Shown here: positions 12,171 through 23,923 of the stretch, in pieces
Numbering within the stretch: the first letter of the stretch is position 1
Layout of the letters: every line of letters begins with the position of its first letter
Source of the DNA: Diospyros lotus
Lineage: Eukaryota > Streptophyta > Magnoliopsida > Ericales > Ebenaceae
DNA: 64,000 bases
Direction of reading: 5' to 3'
Assembly (NCBI RefSeq): GCF_014633365.1
Contig: NW_026267104.1
Location: 4,278,001-4,342,000, forward strand
Translations under genes and position numbers: made by a program
The notes under the pieces: model-generated
Database searches by the model: none
What the model was told of the DNA's origin: nothing
Seen by the model: the letters and a program-made list of their open reading frames with translations, nothing else

Positions 12171-12257
12171 CTAATAATGACGAGGATCGCAAGAACAGGG
12201 GAATATGAAACAAAAATGTAAAATTAACTAATAAATGATAAAGTACACAATATAAAA

Positions 12258-14735
12258 TCTTTATATATTCTTTATATATATAAAAATAGGATAGTCTTGA
12301 AAAAAAAAAATCTCCCCCAAAACTTGCATTAATGATTTGCAATTAATACTTATTGTATTAATAATTTATATTTTGTAATTTACATTAATAATTTAAAATT
12401 TTCAATTGCTTTGAAATAATAAATAGTAAGAAATTTTTTCCCCAAAACTTACATTAATGATTTGCATTTAATACTTATTGCATTAATAATTTACATTTTG
12501 TAATTTGCATCTTTATATATATAAAAGCATGATAGTCTTAAAAAAAGAAATTTTCTCCCAAAACTTGCATTAATGATTTGTAATTAATACTTATTGTATT
12601 AATAATTTACATTTTGTAATTTACATTAATAATTTAAATTTTTAAATTGCTTTGAAATAATAAATACTAATAAAATTTTCCCCCAAAACTTGCATTAATG
12701 ATTTGCATTTAGTAGTTATTGCATTAATAATTTACATTTTGTAATTTACATCTTTATATATATAAAAGTAGGATAGTCTTCAAAAAAGAAATTTTCCTCC
12801 AAAACTTGCATTAATGATTTACAATTAATACTGATTGCATTAATAATTTGCATTTTGTAATTTACATTAATAATTTAAATTTTTCAATTGCTTTGAAATA
12901 ATAAGTACTAATAAAATTTTCCCCCAAAATTTGCATTAATAATTTGCATTTAGTACTTATTGCATTAATAATTTACATTTTATAATTTGCATCTTTATAT
13001 ATATAAAAGTAGGATAGTCTTGAAAAAAGAAATTTTCCTCCAAAACTTACATTAATGATTTACAATTAATACTTATTGCATTAATAATTTACATTTTGTA
13101 ATTTGCATTAATAATTTAAATCTTTCAATTGCTTTGAAATAATAAGTAGTAATAAATTTTCCCCCCAAAACTTACATTAATGATTTGCATTTAGTACTTA
13201 TTGCATTAATAATTTACATTTTGTAATTTGCATCTTTATATATATATATAAAAGCATGATAGTCTTGAAAAAAGAAATTTCCCCCCAAAACTTGCATTAA
13301 TGATTTGTAATTAATACTTATTGTATTAATAATTTACATTTTGTAATTTACATTAATAATTTAAAATTTTCAATTGCTTTGAAATAATAAGTACTAATAA
13401 AATTTTCCCCCAAAACTTGCATTAATGATTTGCATTTAGTACTTATTGCATTAATAATTTACATTTTGTAATTTGCATCTTTATATATATAAAAGTAGGA
13501 TAGTCTTCAAAAAAGAAATTTTCCTCCAAAATTTGCATTAATAATTTACAATTAATACTGATTGCATTAATAATTTGCATTTTGTAATTTGCATTAATAA
13601 TTTAAAATTTTCAATTGCTTTGAAATAATAACTAGTAATAAAATTTTCCCCCAAAACTTGCATTAATGATTTTCATTTAGTACTTATTGTATTAATAATT
13701 TACATTTTATAATTTGCATCTTTATATATATAAAAGTAGGATAGTCTTGAAAAAAGAAATTTTCCTCCAAAACTTACATTAATGATTTACAATTAATACT
13801 TATTACATTAATAATTTATATTTTGTAATTTACATTAATAATTTAAATTTTTCAATTGCTTTGAAATAATAAGTAGTAATAAAATTTTTCCCCAAAACTT
13901 ACATTAATGATTTGCATTTAGTACTTATTGCATTAATAATTTACATTTTGTAATTTGCATCTTTATATATATAAAAGCATGATAGTCTTGAAAAAAGAAA
14001 TTTTCCTCCAAAACTTGCATTAATGATTTGTAATTAATACTTATTGTATTAATAATTTACATTTTGTAATTTACATTAATAATTTAAAATTTTCAATTGC
14101 TTTGAAATAATAAGTACTAATAAAATTTTCTCCCAAAACTTGCATTAATGATTTGCATTTAGTACTTATTGCATTAATAATTTACATTTTGTAATTTGCA
14201 TCTTTATATATATAAAAGTAGGATAGTCTTCAAAAAAGAAATTTTCCTCCAAAACTTGCATTAATGATTTACAATTAATACTGATTGCATTAATAATTTG
14301 TATTTTGTAATTTGAATTAATAATTTAAAATTTTCAATTGCTTTGAAATAATAAGTAGTAATAAAATTTTTCCCCAAAACTTGCATTAATGATTTTCATT
14401 TAGTACTTATTGCATTAATAATTTACATTTTATAATTTGCATCTTTATATATATAAAAGTAGGATAGTCTTGAAAAAAGAAATTTTCCTCCAAAACTTAC
14501 ATTAATGATTTACAATTAATACTTATTGCATTAATAATTTGTATTTTGTAATTTACATTAATAATTTAAATCTTTCAATTGCTTTGAAATAATAAGTAGT
14601 AATAAATTTTCCCCCCAAAACTTGCATTAATGATTTGCGTTTAATATTTATTACATTAATAATTTACATTTTGTAATTTGCATTAATAAGTTAAATCTTT
14701 CAATTGTTTTGAAATAATATGTACTAATTTTTGTA
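12258..14735 (+). repeat. 241 bp satellite in trimeric higher-order repeats
   Basis: Ten units are marked by GATAGTCTT at 12290, 12531, 12772, 13013, 13258, 13499, 13740, 13981, 14222 and 14463. Spacing is 241 bp, with one of 245. Three variants follow in fixed order. A has GCATGATAG and later TATTGTATT. B has CTTCAAAA and later ATACTGATTGC. C has AGGATAGTCTTGAA and TTATTGCATT. The order is C-ABC-ABC-ABC, a ~723 bp higher-order unit. Each monomer also contains two related halves (~120 bp). The start of each monomer (TCTTTATATATATAAAA) repeats the Helitron's own 5' terminus. Confidence 0.92.
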
Positions 14736-15547
14736 AAATTAATAATAAATTTTAAATATACGAGTTTTTCAATGCTAATTATTTTGTATTAAATTTGCAT
14801 GAGTTTTATGAGAAATATTAATAGACAATTTAAACTATTAATTAATTCATAGAAAATTATCTATTTATTTAAAATATTATTTTTATATCTTTATTCTATG
14901 TATATTTATATAATATTAAAATATGATAGCCAAATAAAGTATTTTGCCAAGTGTCAATCAATTGTGAATTTTTTCTCTAAAAAATTTGCATTAAATCAAA
15001 GGCAGTGATTAATTAATTATTAATTACTTTAATAATTATATTATAGTCTTGAAAATGTGATGTCTTAACAAATTCATAAAAAATTATTTAAGGTTGTCAA
15101 ATACTAGGGTTTTTCAATGCTAATTAATATTTAAGGTATCACATTTTTAAGACTATGGAAGAAATCAAAATTTATTTTTTTTAAATTTTGTTATTATTGA
15201 AAAAACTTATTCTTACTCATATTTAAGAGTTTTAATTTATATTTATAATTATAATATAATAAATAGAAAATAACGAACGTCTTTAAATGGAAACATTATA
15301 GATTTTATAATATTTATTTATAAATAAATATAATATAATAAAAAAACATTTATAAGTATATTGAATTAAAAGTGTTCTCCATTAGCATATTGAATAGTGA
15401 ATAATTAAGTAAACTTAAATTTTTTTCAACATGATTAAAGATTAAAAAAATTATAATTATCAATTTTGTTAAAATTATTTAAAATAATAAATTTATTTTT
15501 TATTTTTAAATTAAACTCTCCCATATATCACACGGGTTCACCACTAG
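12258..15547 (+). mobile_element. Helitron 1, non-autonomous, with 5'-end satellite
   Basis: The insertion is exact when compared with unit 3. Unit 3 reads ...TATAAAA|TTTAATT... (~58530), while unit 1 has 3290 bp between these halves, starting TCTTTATATA and ending CACTAG, inserted between A and T with no target duplication. This is the Helitron signature. Just before the end, CCC...ACACGGG forms a degenerate version of the usual 3' hairpin. There is no Rep/helicase or RPA coding; the body is a satellite array plus AT-rich sequence. It sits in the last intron of the decarboxylase remnant and arrived after the duplication. Confidence 0.85.
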
Positions 15548-15864
15548 TTTAATTAAAAAAATGGGATAGCCCCTTCTTTGGTCTTGGTATGACAATAGAA
15601 TTTGTAACCTAGTTGATGTTGTTTACATGACAACCATCTCTGGAGAACATTTGCTCAACAAGGGCAATACCATAAGGTTGCCAATCAATACTGCCTTATT
15701 CGGAAAGGGCTCGATACTTTCACAAACTATCAAATGCAACAGGGGTGTATATATATATATATTCAAACAATCACACAAATATTGGTATTACAGTGAACAA
15801 TTATAAATAGGCCTCTTAAATGAAAAAAAAAAATGAGAGGCATTTTCCATAACCGTCAAGGTTA
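15548..15864. other. Decarboxylase intron segment, unit 1
   Basis: It matches 58531-58851 of unit 3 closely. It lies between the decarboxylase exon and the LTR element. On the minus strand it shows short open stretches (for example around 15620-15700), but no gene could be recognised. Confidence 0.5.
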
Positions 15865-15869
15865 ACCAT

Positions 15870-18238
15870 TGTCATGAACTTAGGATTTAGCCTAGAGTTG
15901 GATTGGAAATTGGAAGAATAAAGAGAGAATTTAGAAGAAGAATAGGGAAAATCAAAATAATAAAAAGTGAGGGAGAGAAAAATTGAGAGAGAGAAAGAGG
16001 GGGGGGCTGGAAATCAGAGTATTCAATTATCAATTCAAAATATCATTCTTCTATCCTCAGATGTGGCTTATATAGAGCTTAACAACCTCTCACTTGCACC
16101 CATGTGTAATGTAACAAACAATCCAACTGCCTATTAGCTAAAAACAGTTTTATAACAAAAAATACAAAAGAAAATATAAACTCCTATTATTATATTTATT
16201 AATCTATCCTTGGGAATCCTTAGAGTCATTACAATTCCCCCCTCCTTGAGAGAGTTCATATCCCTAAAAACTTACAATGATTTTGTCGTTGTTTCTTCAC
16301 CCAATATTTGCTTTCTCTATTTGTTTAATTCCTCTTTTTTTTCTTTCTCTTTCTAGGCCTTTTCTTATTCGTTCTTAGGTTTCCAAAATCAATTTCAAGT
16401 ATAATTTTGCCCAGAGCTTCAATAAAAGCAACCCGATCGAGTTCAAAAACACTACAACCACCTCTTACAATAGTTGTCCAATCAAGATTGGTCTCCACTT
16501 TAAGAACATAATCAGCCACACCCAAACCAATATAGTTAGCAGATGAAACTTTTAGTCTAAATGGAGGACTAATCGTGTCCGTGACTGTCGTTAGTAGTTC
16601 TTTATAGTCCAATACAAGTAAGAATGACAGACCTGCATCCTTAGTTGCCTTTACTGTATTCCCATTCAACCCACAGGCATGCTTTGTTGCAAAAATATCA
16701 ACAACATCCTCGAAATGCAACAATGGAGAATTGTAGACTTGCCTTGGATATTCAAACCAAGGTTGTCTGTGAGCATTAGCATTAGGAGCTCCTGCGACTT
16801 CAATCCCAGCCAACTATTCCTCAGTGGCTACCATTATCTCGACCTTCATTTCCAACATGATTTATAACCAAATTATCTAATGAAACAATATCCCTGCCCT
16901 GACCATCAGATGTATGGAAGCCATCTATATAGTAGTTCTCACCTTCAATCTACTGTACAGACTGATTATCACTCAAATCATTAGCTTCCAATTCTTGTAA
17001 AATGTGGTCTACACAGATCTCTTCATCCAATCTTCTTTCCTTTTCAGAATCCTGAGTTACCATTGATAAGTTCGCTTTGGTTCTAGCACCAACTTCCTTA
17101 ATAATGACTGAATTTTCTATCGGAACCTCCTTATTCCATGCAAACAATTGAGCAACTTTTTTTTCCTTGTGTTTGCTAAATGAACTTCTTTTTCAACAAT
17201 ATCAGATTGTCCTTTTGCCTTTGCTACCCTATCAATTTGTTCATTACAGATTCCCTTTGGGTAATGCCATTCACCATCAATATCATCACTGATGTTGCAT
17301 TCTTCCTTGATAATTCTGCTGAAAGCAGTATACTTCTTCCACTTCACATTGAAAATAGGCAGTGAATTCGCTTCTCACCTTCTTGACTTCTCCTTCGGCT
17401 ACTCCATTTTAAGGAAACCCTCTTTGTTAAAACTTTAGCAATAATCATCAAAGAATTCAGCAGGAAAGTTATAGAGATACTTCTTAGTCAATATCATTGC
17501 GAACTCCTACAACTGCTCATATAACATACGGCCAAATTCCTTACTCATGTCATGTACCACACTTCTTGTTTCCTTGTCCAATTGGATGAACTGATTATCC
17601 AATTTTTCCCATACCTGATTCTTCTACCCAAACTCCTCATGTTATCTACCTCCAATCTAAAATGTAGCATTCTTCTACTGCAATTGTGACCTCATTTGTT
17701 TCATGCGTGCATTGCTCCCCATGGCCTCATGAGCAGGACATCCCTATGAAAATGGAGCATCCTTCAGCTTCAATTGAAACTCCATTGGTCTCATACGTGC
17801 ATTTCATTGGTCTCATACGTGCATTGCACCCTATGGTCGATTTAGTGGAAGCAGTATACTTTAGTGACCAAGGAGTAGGAGTCCTATACATATTGAATCC
17901 ACACCTTTCCGTGAACTAATCTACTCTAAACTATAATCACCTCAACGGAATTGAATAGCCGAGGCACTCGCTTTTCTCTGCCTTTCCAATTCAAACCAAG
18001 TTAACCAAAATTCATAGCTGAAATCTACCTTTTGTTTTCCCTTACTCACAACCTAGAATTTCGATTAGAATCCACCGCCTGAAATTACTACTCCGTTATG
18101 ATCTACCTTAATGAAGTTGGATCGGAATTACCTCAAATGAGCACCGAAATTCACATCCAAGAATCACCCATCCAAATTTGCCTTCAAAAATCCACTCCCA
18201 ACTACTACGAGCTTTGCTGTAATCAAATATTGATATTG
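15870..18238 (-). mobile_element. LTR retrotransposon of the decarboxylase intron, truncated unit 1 copy
   Basis: It has one LTR (15870-16233) and internal sequence up to about 18238, where homology to the unit 3 element ends at the duplication junction. The same target-site copy ACCAT (15865-15869) precedes it as in unit 3, so both derive from one insertion. Minus-strand frames at 16325-16813, 16950-17147 and 17117-17347 correspond to the broken frames of unit 3, and the 162-residue frame is longer here. That frame ends in a basic tail (KKRPRKRKKKK). No gag, protease, integrase or reverse transcriptase motif was recognised. Confidence 0.8.
16325..16813 (-). CDS. Unrecognised 162-residue frame of the intron LTR element
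   Basis: This is the longest frame in the element's internal region. It starts MAGIEVAGAP, has a central part with [13 protein letters not shown], and ends in an Arg/Lys-rich tail (residues ~150-162). In unit 3 the corresponding region (59273-59855) is split by frameshifts, so the unit 1 version is nearer the ancestral frame. I do not recognise the family. It could be a retroelement protein of unusual type or captured host sequence. Because the element is non-autonomous and old enough to be duplicated, expression is doubtful. Confidence 0.35.
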   Translation of the reverse strand: MAGIEVAGAPNANAHRQPWFEYPRQVYNSPLLHFEDVVDIFATKHACGLNGNTVKATKDAGLSFLLVLDYKELLTTVTDTISPPFRLKVSSANYIGLGVADYVLKVETNLDWTTIVRGGCSVFELDRVAFIEALGKIILEIDFGNLRTNKKRPRKRKKKKRN

Positions 18239-20218
18239 TGTCAGCATGACATGACACAATATTTCATCATTATATATATTAAAAATTTAAATTTATGATC
18301 AGTTTCACTGTTATATTAAAATTTTATATTTATGATCGATTCTAGAGATTGAAATATTATGAGATTGTGAGTTTGATTCTACTTTTATGTAAATTATATA
18401 ATTGTTTGTGTTTATCCAAGTAGCCAAACCCCAAGTTTTGGTTTGCGGTAAATTTGTTCATACATCTAAACTAGGTAGAGGCAAACTATGAGTTTTAGAG
18501 AAAGTGAGATAGTTTGGGTCGAAGACCATCTATGTACTAGGAACCCATCGAGTTTCTCACTTTATTATTATTATTATTACAAGGTGTAATAGAATGGATA
18601 ATTAAAAATGAAACACCTTTCAAAGCATGTAAAAAATTCCTTGTTATTAGATGGGAAATATTATTTGGATACTTATATTTTGACACTTTTGTTTAATATT
18701 TTATATTAATGTTATTGTGTCTAAAAAAGAGAATCCAAGTCTAAGATTGACATAAGAGGAAAAAGCACAAAAAGGGAGGTCTTGGAGACTTTTTTGATAG
18801 AGTAGTCTTGAGGAGACCCCTTAGGAGCCTCTCATGAGTTTCAAAGATACAGTCTCCAGGGGAACCTCTAAATTTTGGTCTGTTAAGAATACATTAACTA
18901 ACCTCCAAGATCTTTGCTTAAAGATTAGGAACAAACAACCTCGGATGATGCAAATGCTCCTCTGCTTGTCTCTTAACATCTATAAACAGTGAGTAATCCT
19001 CCCGATTAAGGTGCGCGATAACTTCTACACAATCTATTTTGAATACTTTTTTGTTTGTCGGCTGAAACTAACTTAAGTATCAGAGGGTTCATGTGAAAGA
19101 CACAATGTGCCCTTGACTGTCTCTTGTTTTACATGTCTCCTAGAGACTAGAGGTTGAAAACGAACACTCTCCCACAATTATAAATTTATTATTGTACTTT
19201 GGCAACAACAAATATTTTATATATTTGTATTGATATGATAGACAATATAAGACATTAATATAAAATGTCATCACAAATATTAAACTTTAAATATTTAAAA
19301 TAACATTTTTAATATTTAAAATTTGTAAAGTATATCTCGACAAAGTTGGAGGTGAACAAAGCTAAGAACTAAGAAAATTAAGTAGCATTCCAAAGTTATC
19401 AAATTAAGAAAATGAAAAGTAACTTAAATATAGTATTAGGGAAATGATATAGTGTCTTTATTTTCGTAATTATATTAATTGATTATGTTTGGAGGATTAC
19501 TAAGCACGATAATATCTAAACTTCTATAGATGTGGAGCTTTATCTCCCAATACAGTTTTTGGCAATCAAGTTAGTACTCAAGAATGAGTTAAGGCAAATA
19601 TATATATTGAGTCACTGAAATCTAATGTGTTTACTTGTTGAGATTTTATCTATTTTATAGATCAAACTTATAATGAATGAGTAGGATTCTTGATAAGATT
19701 ATTCAATTGAGATTTTTGGACACTAAAGCAAATATTTCAAGTGTGGACCGTTTCCCTAAGTAATAAAAGAAGCTTATGAGCCATGTATATCGCACTCTAA
19801 CAAACGGAACATGTAACACGTTTCGACTGATGAGATACATAACATGTCATGATTGACTCTCCTTAACACAAATATATAATATGAGTGAATTTGTAAAAAA
19901 GCCATAGTTTTAGATTTCCTTATCATTAATCATTTTTAAGATATAAGTATTAATGAGTTATATCATTATAAGGAAACATTTAGTTTTGATACCCATTTAA
20001 GTTAGTGTTTGTTAACCAATATATAGATCGAAAAATGCGATATATAAAATGTATTTCAGACAAAATTATTTTCTATTGTATTTGTTAAATTTATTTGACA
20101 ACCCTTGAAAAAGAAGTCACGTGACTTCTTATTTGCTTTTTCTAAATAAATTTATTTCTCCCCCCCTTAGGATAAATTTATCTTGGTCCTTATAGATAAA
20201 AAAAAAAAAAAAAAAATG
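18239..20218. other. Start of unit 2: spacer homologous to 40690-42756
   Basis: No gene. Homology with 40690 onward begins near the ATGACA-like words at ~18239 and ends in the poly-A run near 20205. Shared landmarks include the words around 18480-18550 and 40900-40970. This is the region that lies upstream of the VIT-like gene in unit 3. Confidence 0.7.
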
Positions 20219-20584
20219 ACGCACTTCTCCTCCTTGCCTCCCCTCATCGTCGCTACCATCCTCCATGGTCACTACAATCGTTGATGGTTGATCTTCACTA
20301 CTCTCCATTGGTGGGCGGTAATGGAAGAAGAAGCAGTTGTGTGGTGGATGAGTTTTCCATTTTCATGGAAAATCAAATTTACCCCCCCCCCCCCTCCCCT
20401 AATGGGAAAACCAATTTCAACAAAAGTGGGAAAAGAGGGTCACGTGACCATAAATGGGAAAATATTTTTTATGAAAAATTTGACCGATCAAACACCCCAA
20501 AAGCTAAAAATTGGGTGAAAATGGCCATTTTTCATAGAAAAATATGGTCAACCAAACATGCCCTAAGTATATACATGTGCCCTA
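20219..20584. other. Unit 2-specific sequence upstream of the VIT fragment
   Basis: It replaces the promoter and 5' two thirds of the VIT-like gene. It includes a poly-C run (~20382-20396). Just before the VIT fragment is a stretch (20540-20572) whose complement begins CTTAGGGCATGTTTGG, resembling one end of a hAT- or Harbinger-type MITE. The other end was not found. No gene. Confidence 0.5.
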
Positions 20585-20782
20585 CTAGCGGTTGCATTCA
20601 TAAAGGGGTATAGGGTGAGGGTGGTGGCAATGAGATCAGCCCTGGTAGGGTTTGGAGGGTTGAGTGTGGTGCTAGGAAGGGTGTCATTAGTGAAGTCCTC
20701 TTTGAGGGTTTTGGTTGGAGGGTGGTTGGCCATGGCCATCACTTTTGGGATGACAAAGCTCATTAGCTCCATCGAGATTTAA
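20585..20782 (+). pseudogene. VIT-like gene 3' fragment
   Basis: This is the last ~66 codons of the VIT-like gene at 43909-44568, covering the final two membrane segments to the stop codon (TAA at 20780-20782). Relative to the intact gene it has a 12 bp in-frame deletion in the Ala/Val-rich segment and several substitutions, but the frame stays open. The first ~150 codons, with the metal-binding GANDG and GEF segments, are absent, so it cannot make a transporter. It shows that the VIT gene was part of the duplicated block. Confidence 0.92.
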
Positions 20783-21127
20783 ATTGTCACAAAAAAATAT
20801 AATTTTGTCGATGTTATTTCGGCGGTTGTTGAAAATCGTCGCTAAATGTTTTGCGACGGCTGCATATGCAGCAGTTTTAAAAACTGCAGCAAAATCACTG
20901 TGCGACAATTAAAATTGCCGCAAAATAACAAAAAAATTTATTGTTACATCTTGACAATAATACTATGAAAAGTTAGACCTTGATCAAGTGATAAAAGATT
21001 ATAATTATTTTTTTATTAAACGACAATTCATTCATCTATATTTTCAAAGACGGGTTTATATATATATATATTATTTATTTACTTATTAATGATAATAATT
21101 TATAAGTTATTGAGAATCTCTAATAAA
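20783..21127. other. Spacer after the VIT fragment
   Basis: 20783-20944 is unit 2-specific and has small palindromes (CTGCATATGCAG; CAGTTTTAAAAACTG) and GTCGC/GCGAC words like those near CACTA ends, perhaps a small element remnant. From 20945 it aligns with unit 1 from 1966 and unit 3 from ~49110. No gene. Confidence 0.5.
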
Positions 21128-21975
21128 TCTATTATTATATTATATAAAGTTGATGCAATGCATGAGTCCCACTAACATTTTTTCTCGCCTAAACTCCATT
21201 CCTTATTTTTTTTTTTTTTTTGTGGCAAAATACATTCTAGACCACCTATTTCCCATTGGACATTGTTGAACATTGCATTTAATGCATGCGTTTTTAATGC
21301 CTGCATTAATTTATTTTTTCCCTATAAATTTGATTTGTATCCTCAATAATTTGTGTCCCACCGAAAAACTAAATCACAAGTATCTATATACTTTGGAAAA
21401 CTCACCATCTTTAACCAATTCAAAATATTTACCAAAGCATTAACAACTCAACCCTATATATATCTATATATATATACATGCACTCTGAAAAATCTATCTA
21501 CTACTATTATTATTTTTATTATTATTATTATTATATAAAACTGCTGAGATGCATGGGTCCCACTAACACTTTTTTTCCCTCCTAAATTCCATTCCTAAAG
21601 TTTTTTTTTGTGGCAAATACATTCTGCACCACCTATTTCACATTGGACACGGTTGAACATTGCATTTATTGCACGCGTTTTTAAATTTTTACCCTATTCC
21701 TTTTTTTTTTTTGCCTTTTTTTTTTTTTCCAAATACAATCTGCAACACCGATTACACATTTGACACTGTGATCGTATACAACGTTTAATGCCTGTGTTAA
21801 TTTATTTTTTCCCCATGAATTTGATTTGTATCCTCAATAATTTGTATTTCACCGAAAAACTAAATCATTGGTCTCTATATACTTTGGAAAACTCACCGTC
21901 TTTAACCAATTCAAAACATTTACCAAAGCAGCAACTCAACCCTATATATATATGCACTCAGAAAAAATACTCGAT
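21128..21975 (+). repeat. Two tandem copies of the Helitron 2 5' end
   Basis: The first copy is ~21128-21500 and the second ~21528-21975. Both contain, in the same order, the TATATAAA start, a TCCCACTAAC word (21166, 21557), a CCACCTATTTC block, GATTTGTATCCTCAATAATTT (21332, 21833) and a TTTGGAAAACTCACC block. The second copy is longer by ~110 bp because of a poly-T-rich insertion around 21690-21770. Confidence 0.85.
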
Positions 21976-22272
21976 AAATTAAAAAAAAAATACTTCAAAA
22001 CTGTATTATTTTGTCTCTCATTTCATTTCACGTTATGGCTCCTTGCTTTACCTTACTGAAAGATATTAACAAAAATTGGGGAGATTGGCATATATAAATC
22101 TGATGCGCCCATAAATGGACAATTTCTCCCTATGGAAGGTGTGGAAAAAAACTTGAATACGTTTTTATTGACAAAAAGGTATTTTTTTTGTATTCAATCT
22201 TTGTATGTTATTTATCAAAAAATTTAAATTTTAATTTCTTGTTTCTAAAATTTTTCAAATCACTGAAATGAT

Positions 22273-23429
22273 TTGTTTATCGTGTTCTTGATAAAGGGGA
22301 CACGGATTCAAGCAACTGTAAAAGATTTTTTGATTAAAAAATTTGAAAACTTAATCAAAGAAAATGGACTATATTGCATAAAATGCATGTATGTTGACAC
22401 AAACAAAGGAGTATACCTAGTTACCGGTCACGATTACCATCTTATTTTCAACAATGGAACTTATCTCGAACCTACAAATGGCATTCATTTTCCAGCAACT
22501 ATTTTCAGTTTTAAGACATTTTCGGAGATAAAGGGTTTGCCTCATTATGATCAAACACCACTCTTCGGTAAAGACACTTTCTTATATACCACTAATATCT
22601 TCAATCACTAATCATTAATTTTTTCTTTCGGATGTAATTGGACACGTCGTGGAGTTCAACAACTCAAACATGCAGAATTCCACCACGAGGAAAGGCAACA
22701 GAAATCTGGAAATTGTACTTCAAGATCTAGAGTATGTACTACTTTCTATCCTACAAGCTGTAAATATATAAATTTTTTAATCAAACTAATTATTTATTAG
22801 TTATATTCTTTATAGTAAAAATCGACTATCATGCACTCTTTGGGAGACCTATGCAGACGAGATGCAACAACATCTACAATGTGACCGAAATGAGGCATTG
22901 ATTGTCATTGTGTAGTTTTGCAAGACCAAAAATTTAAAAGGTCCGTTTCTGAAACTATTTAATATTTTTTTAATATAATAACAAACCGTGCAATTTTACA
23001 AATCCAAATATTTCAAATGTTCGTTTTCTAAACTATTTAAGATTTTTTTAATACAATAAGAAACCATGCAATTTTGCAAGACCAAATATTTCAAAGGTCA
23101 TTCCTAAATTATTTACAATTTTTTTAATACAATAACAAACCGAAAATGAATCGGTTTTGACAGCTGTTTCAAAGGATGCTGACTTAATCAACAGATTTAA
23201 ATCGACTAATCATATCATCGACATAAGCGATGATAGTGAGAATGGAAACAATGAAACAAATACCACTAAACAGGATTCGTTTTCGGATAATGACGTAACG
23301 TCTCCTAACAAAACACCAAGGAAGGCTACAAAGGACACTACTGGCAAAACACAAGTCAATGAAAGTAACTGTGGTTCAACGGCGCTATCTTCTACGAAAC
23401 TGAAGAAAGTTAAAGTTGAAAAGAATTAA
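22273..23429 (+). pseudogene. RPA70-like (OB-fold) gene of Helitron 2, broken
   Basis: Helitrons of plants often carry genes like the large subunit of replication protein A, a single-strand DNA-binding factor. Here 22273-22611 encodes an OB-fold stretch with IKGTRIQATV and LVTGHDYHLIFNNGTYLEP. After a stop, the next pieces follow in other frames: 22636-22735 (GHVVEFNN ... LEIVLQDLE), ~22815-22915 (LSCTLWETYADE) and 23157-23429, an acidic Ser/Thr-rich tail ending in KKVKVEK. Spaces between pieces have GT/AG-like edges in places, so some breaks may be introns. A stop at ~22912 inside the third piece suggests a pseudogene. Confidence 0.75.
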
Positions 23430-23923
23430 GTTGTTATATTATTATTACTTCGACCTTTTTAATATTTTCTTGTGATTTTTTTAAGTTCCTTGGTTATGTT
23501 TTTAACATATGACTTTTGATATTGATGTTTAATGAATTGTACTTTTATCCAAATGACAGTATCTTTCTTTCCTCTATTACTTATGCCCTATATTACTTAT
23601 AAACCTTATTTTGATAACGAAGTTTAACCTTTTTTTCACGTTATGCCACATAGATACATAATAATTCCACAAGAGCAACACAAATATAATTCATTCACTT
23701 TAGTAAATAATGTTCAAATATTCTATAATAATATAGAATAACAAATTTAACATGTTAATATAATATAATTAACATAACATGGTCATTAACGTAACCATGA
23801 GACATAACATTTTATTAATGTAATTAATGCAAATAGAGGTATTTTTACGATACAAAAATGTCTACGTTCAAATTCAGATCCCTTTACGAATTATTTTATG
23901 TTCAAATTAAAACACTTTAATGA

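Noticed and set aside
12258..14735. Regularly spaced repeats considered as a CRISPR-like array
   Set aside because: The whole 241 bp monomer is conserved with no unique spacers, in a plant genome. It is a satellite.
22273..22611. Host replication protein A gene
   Set aside because: It lies inside the exact borders of Helitron 2, is broken, and such RPA-like genes are usual cargo of plant Helitrons.
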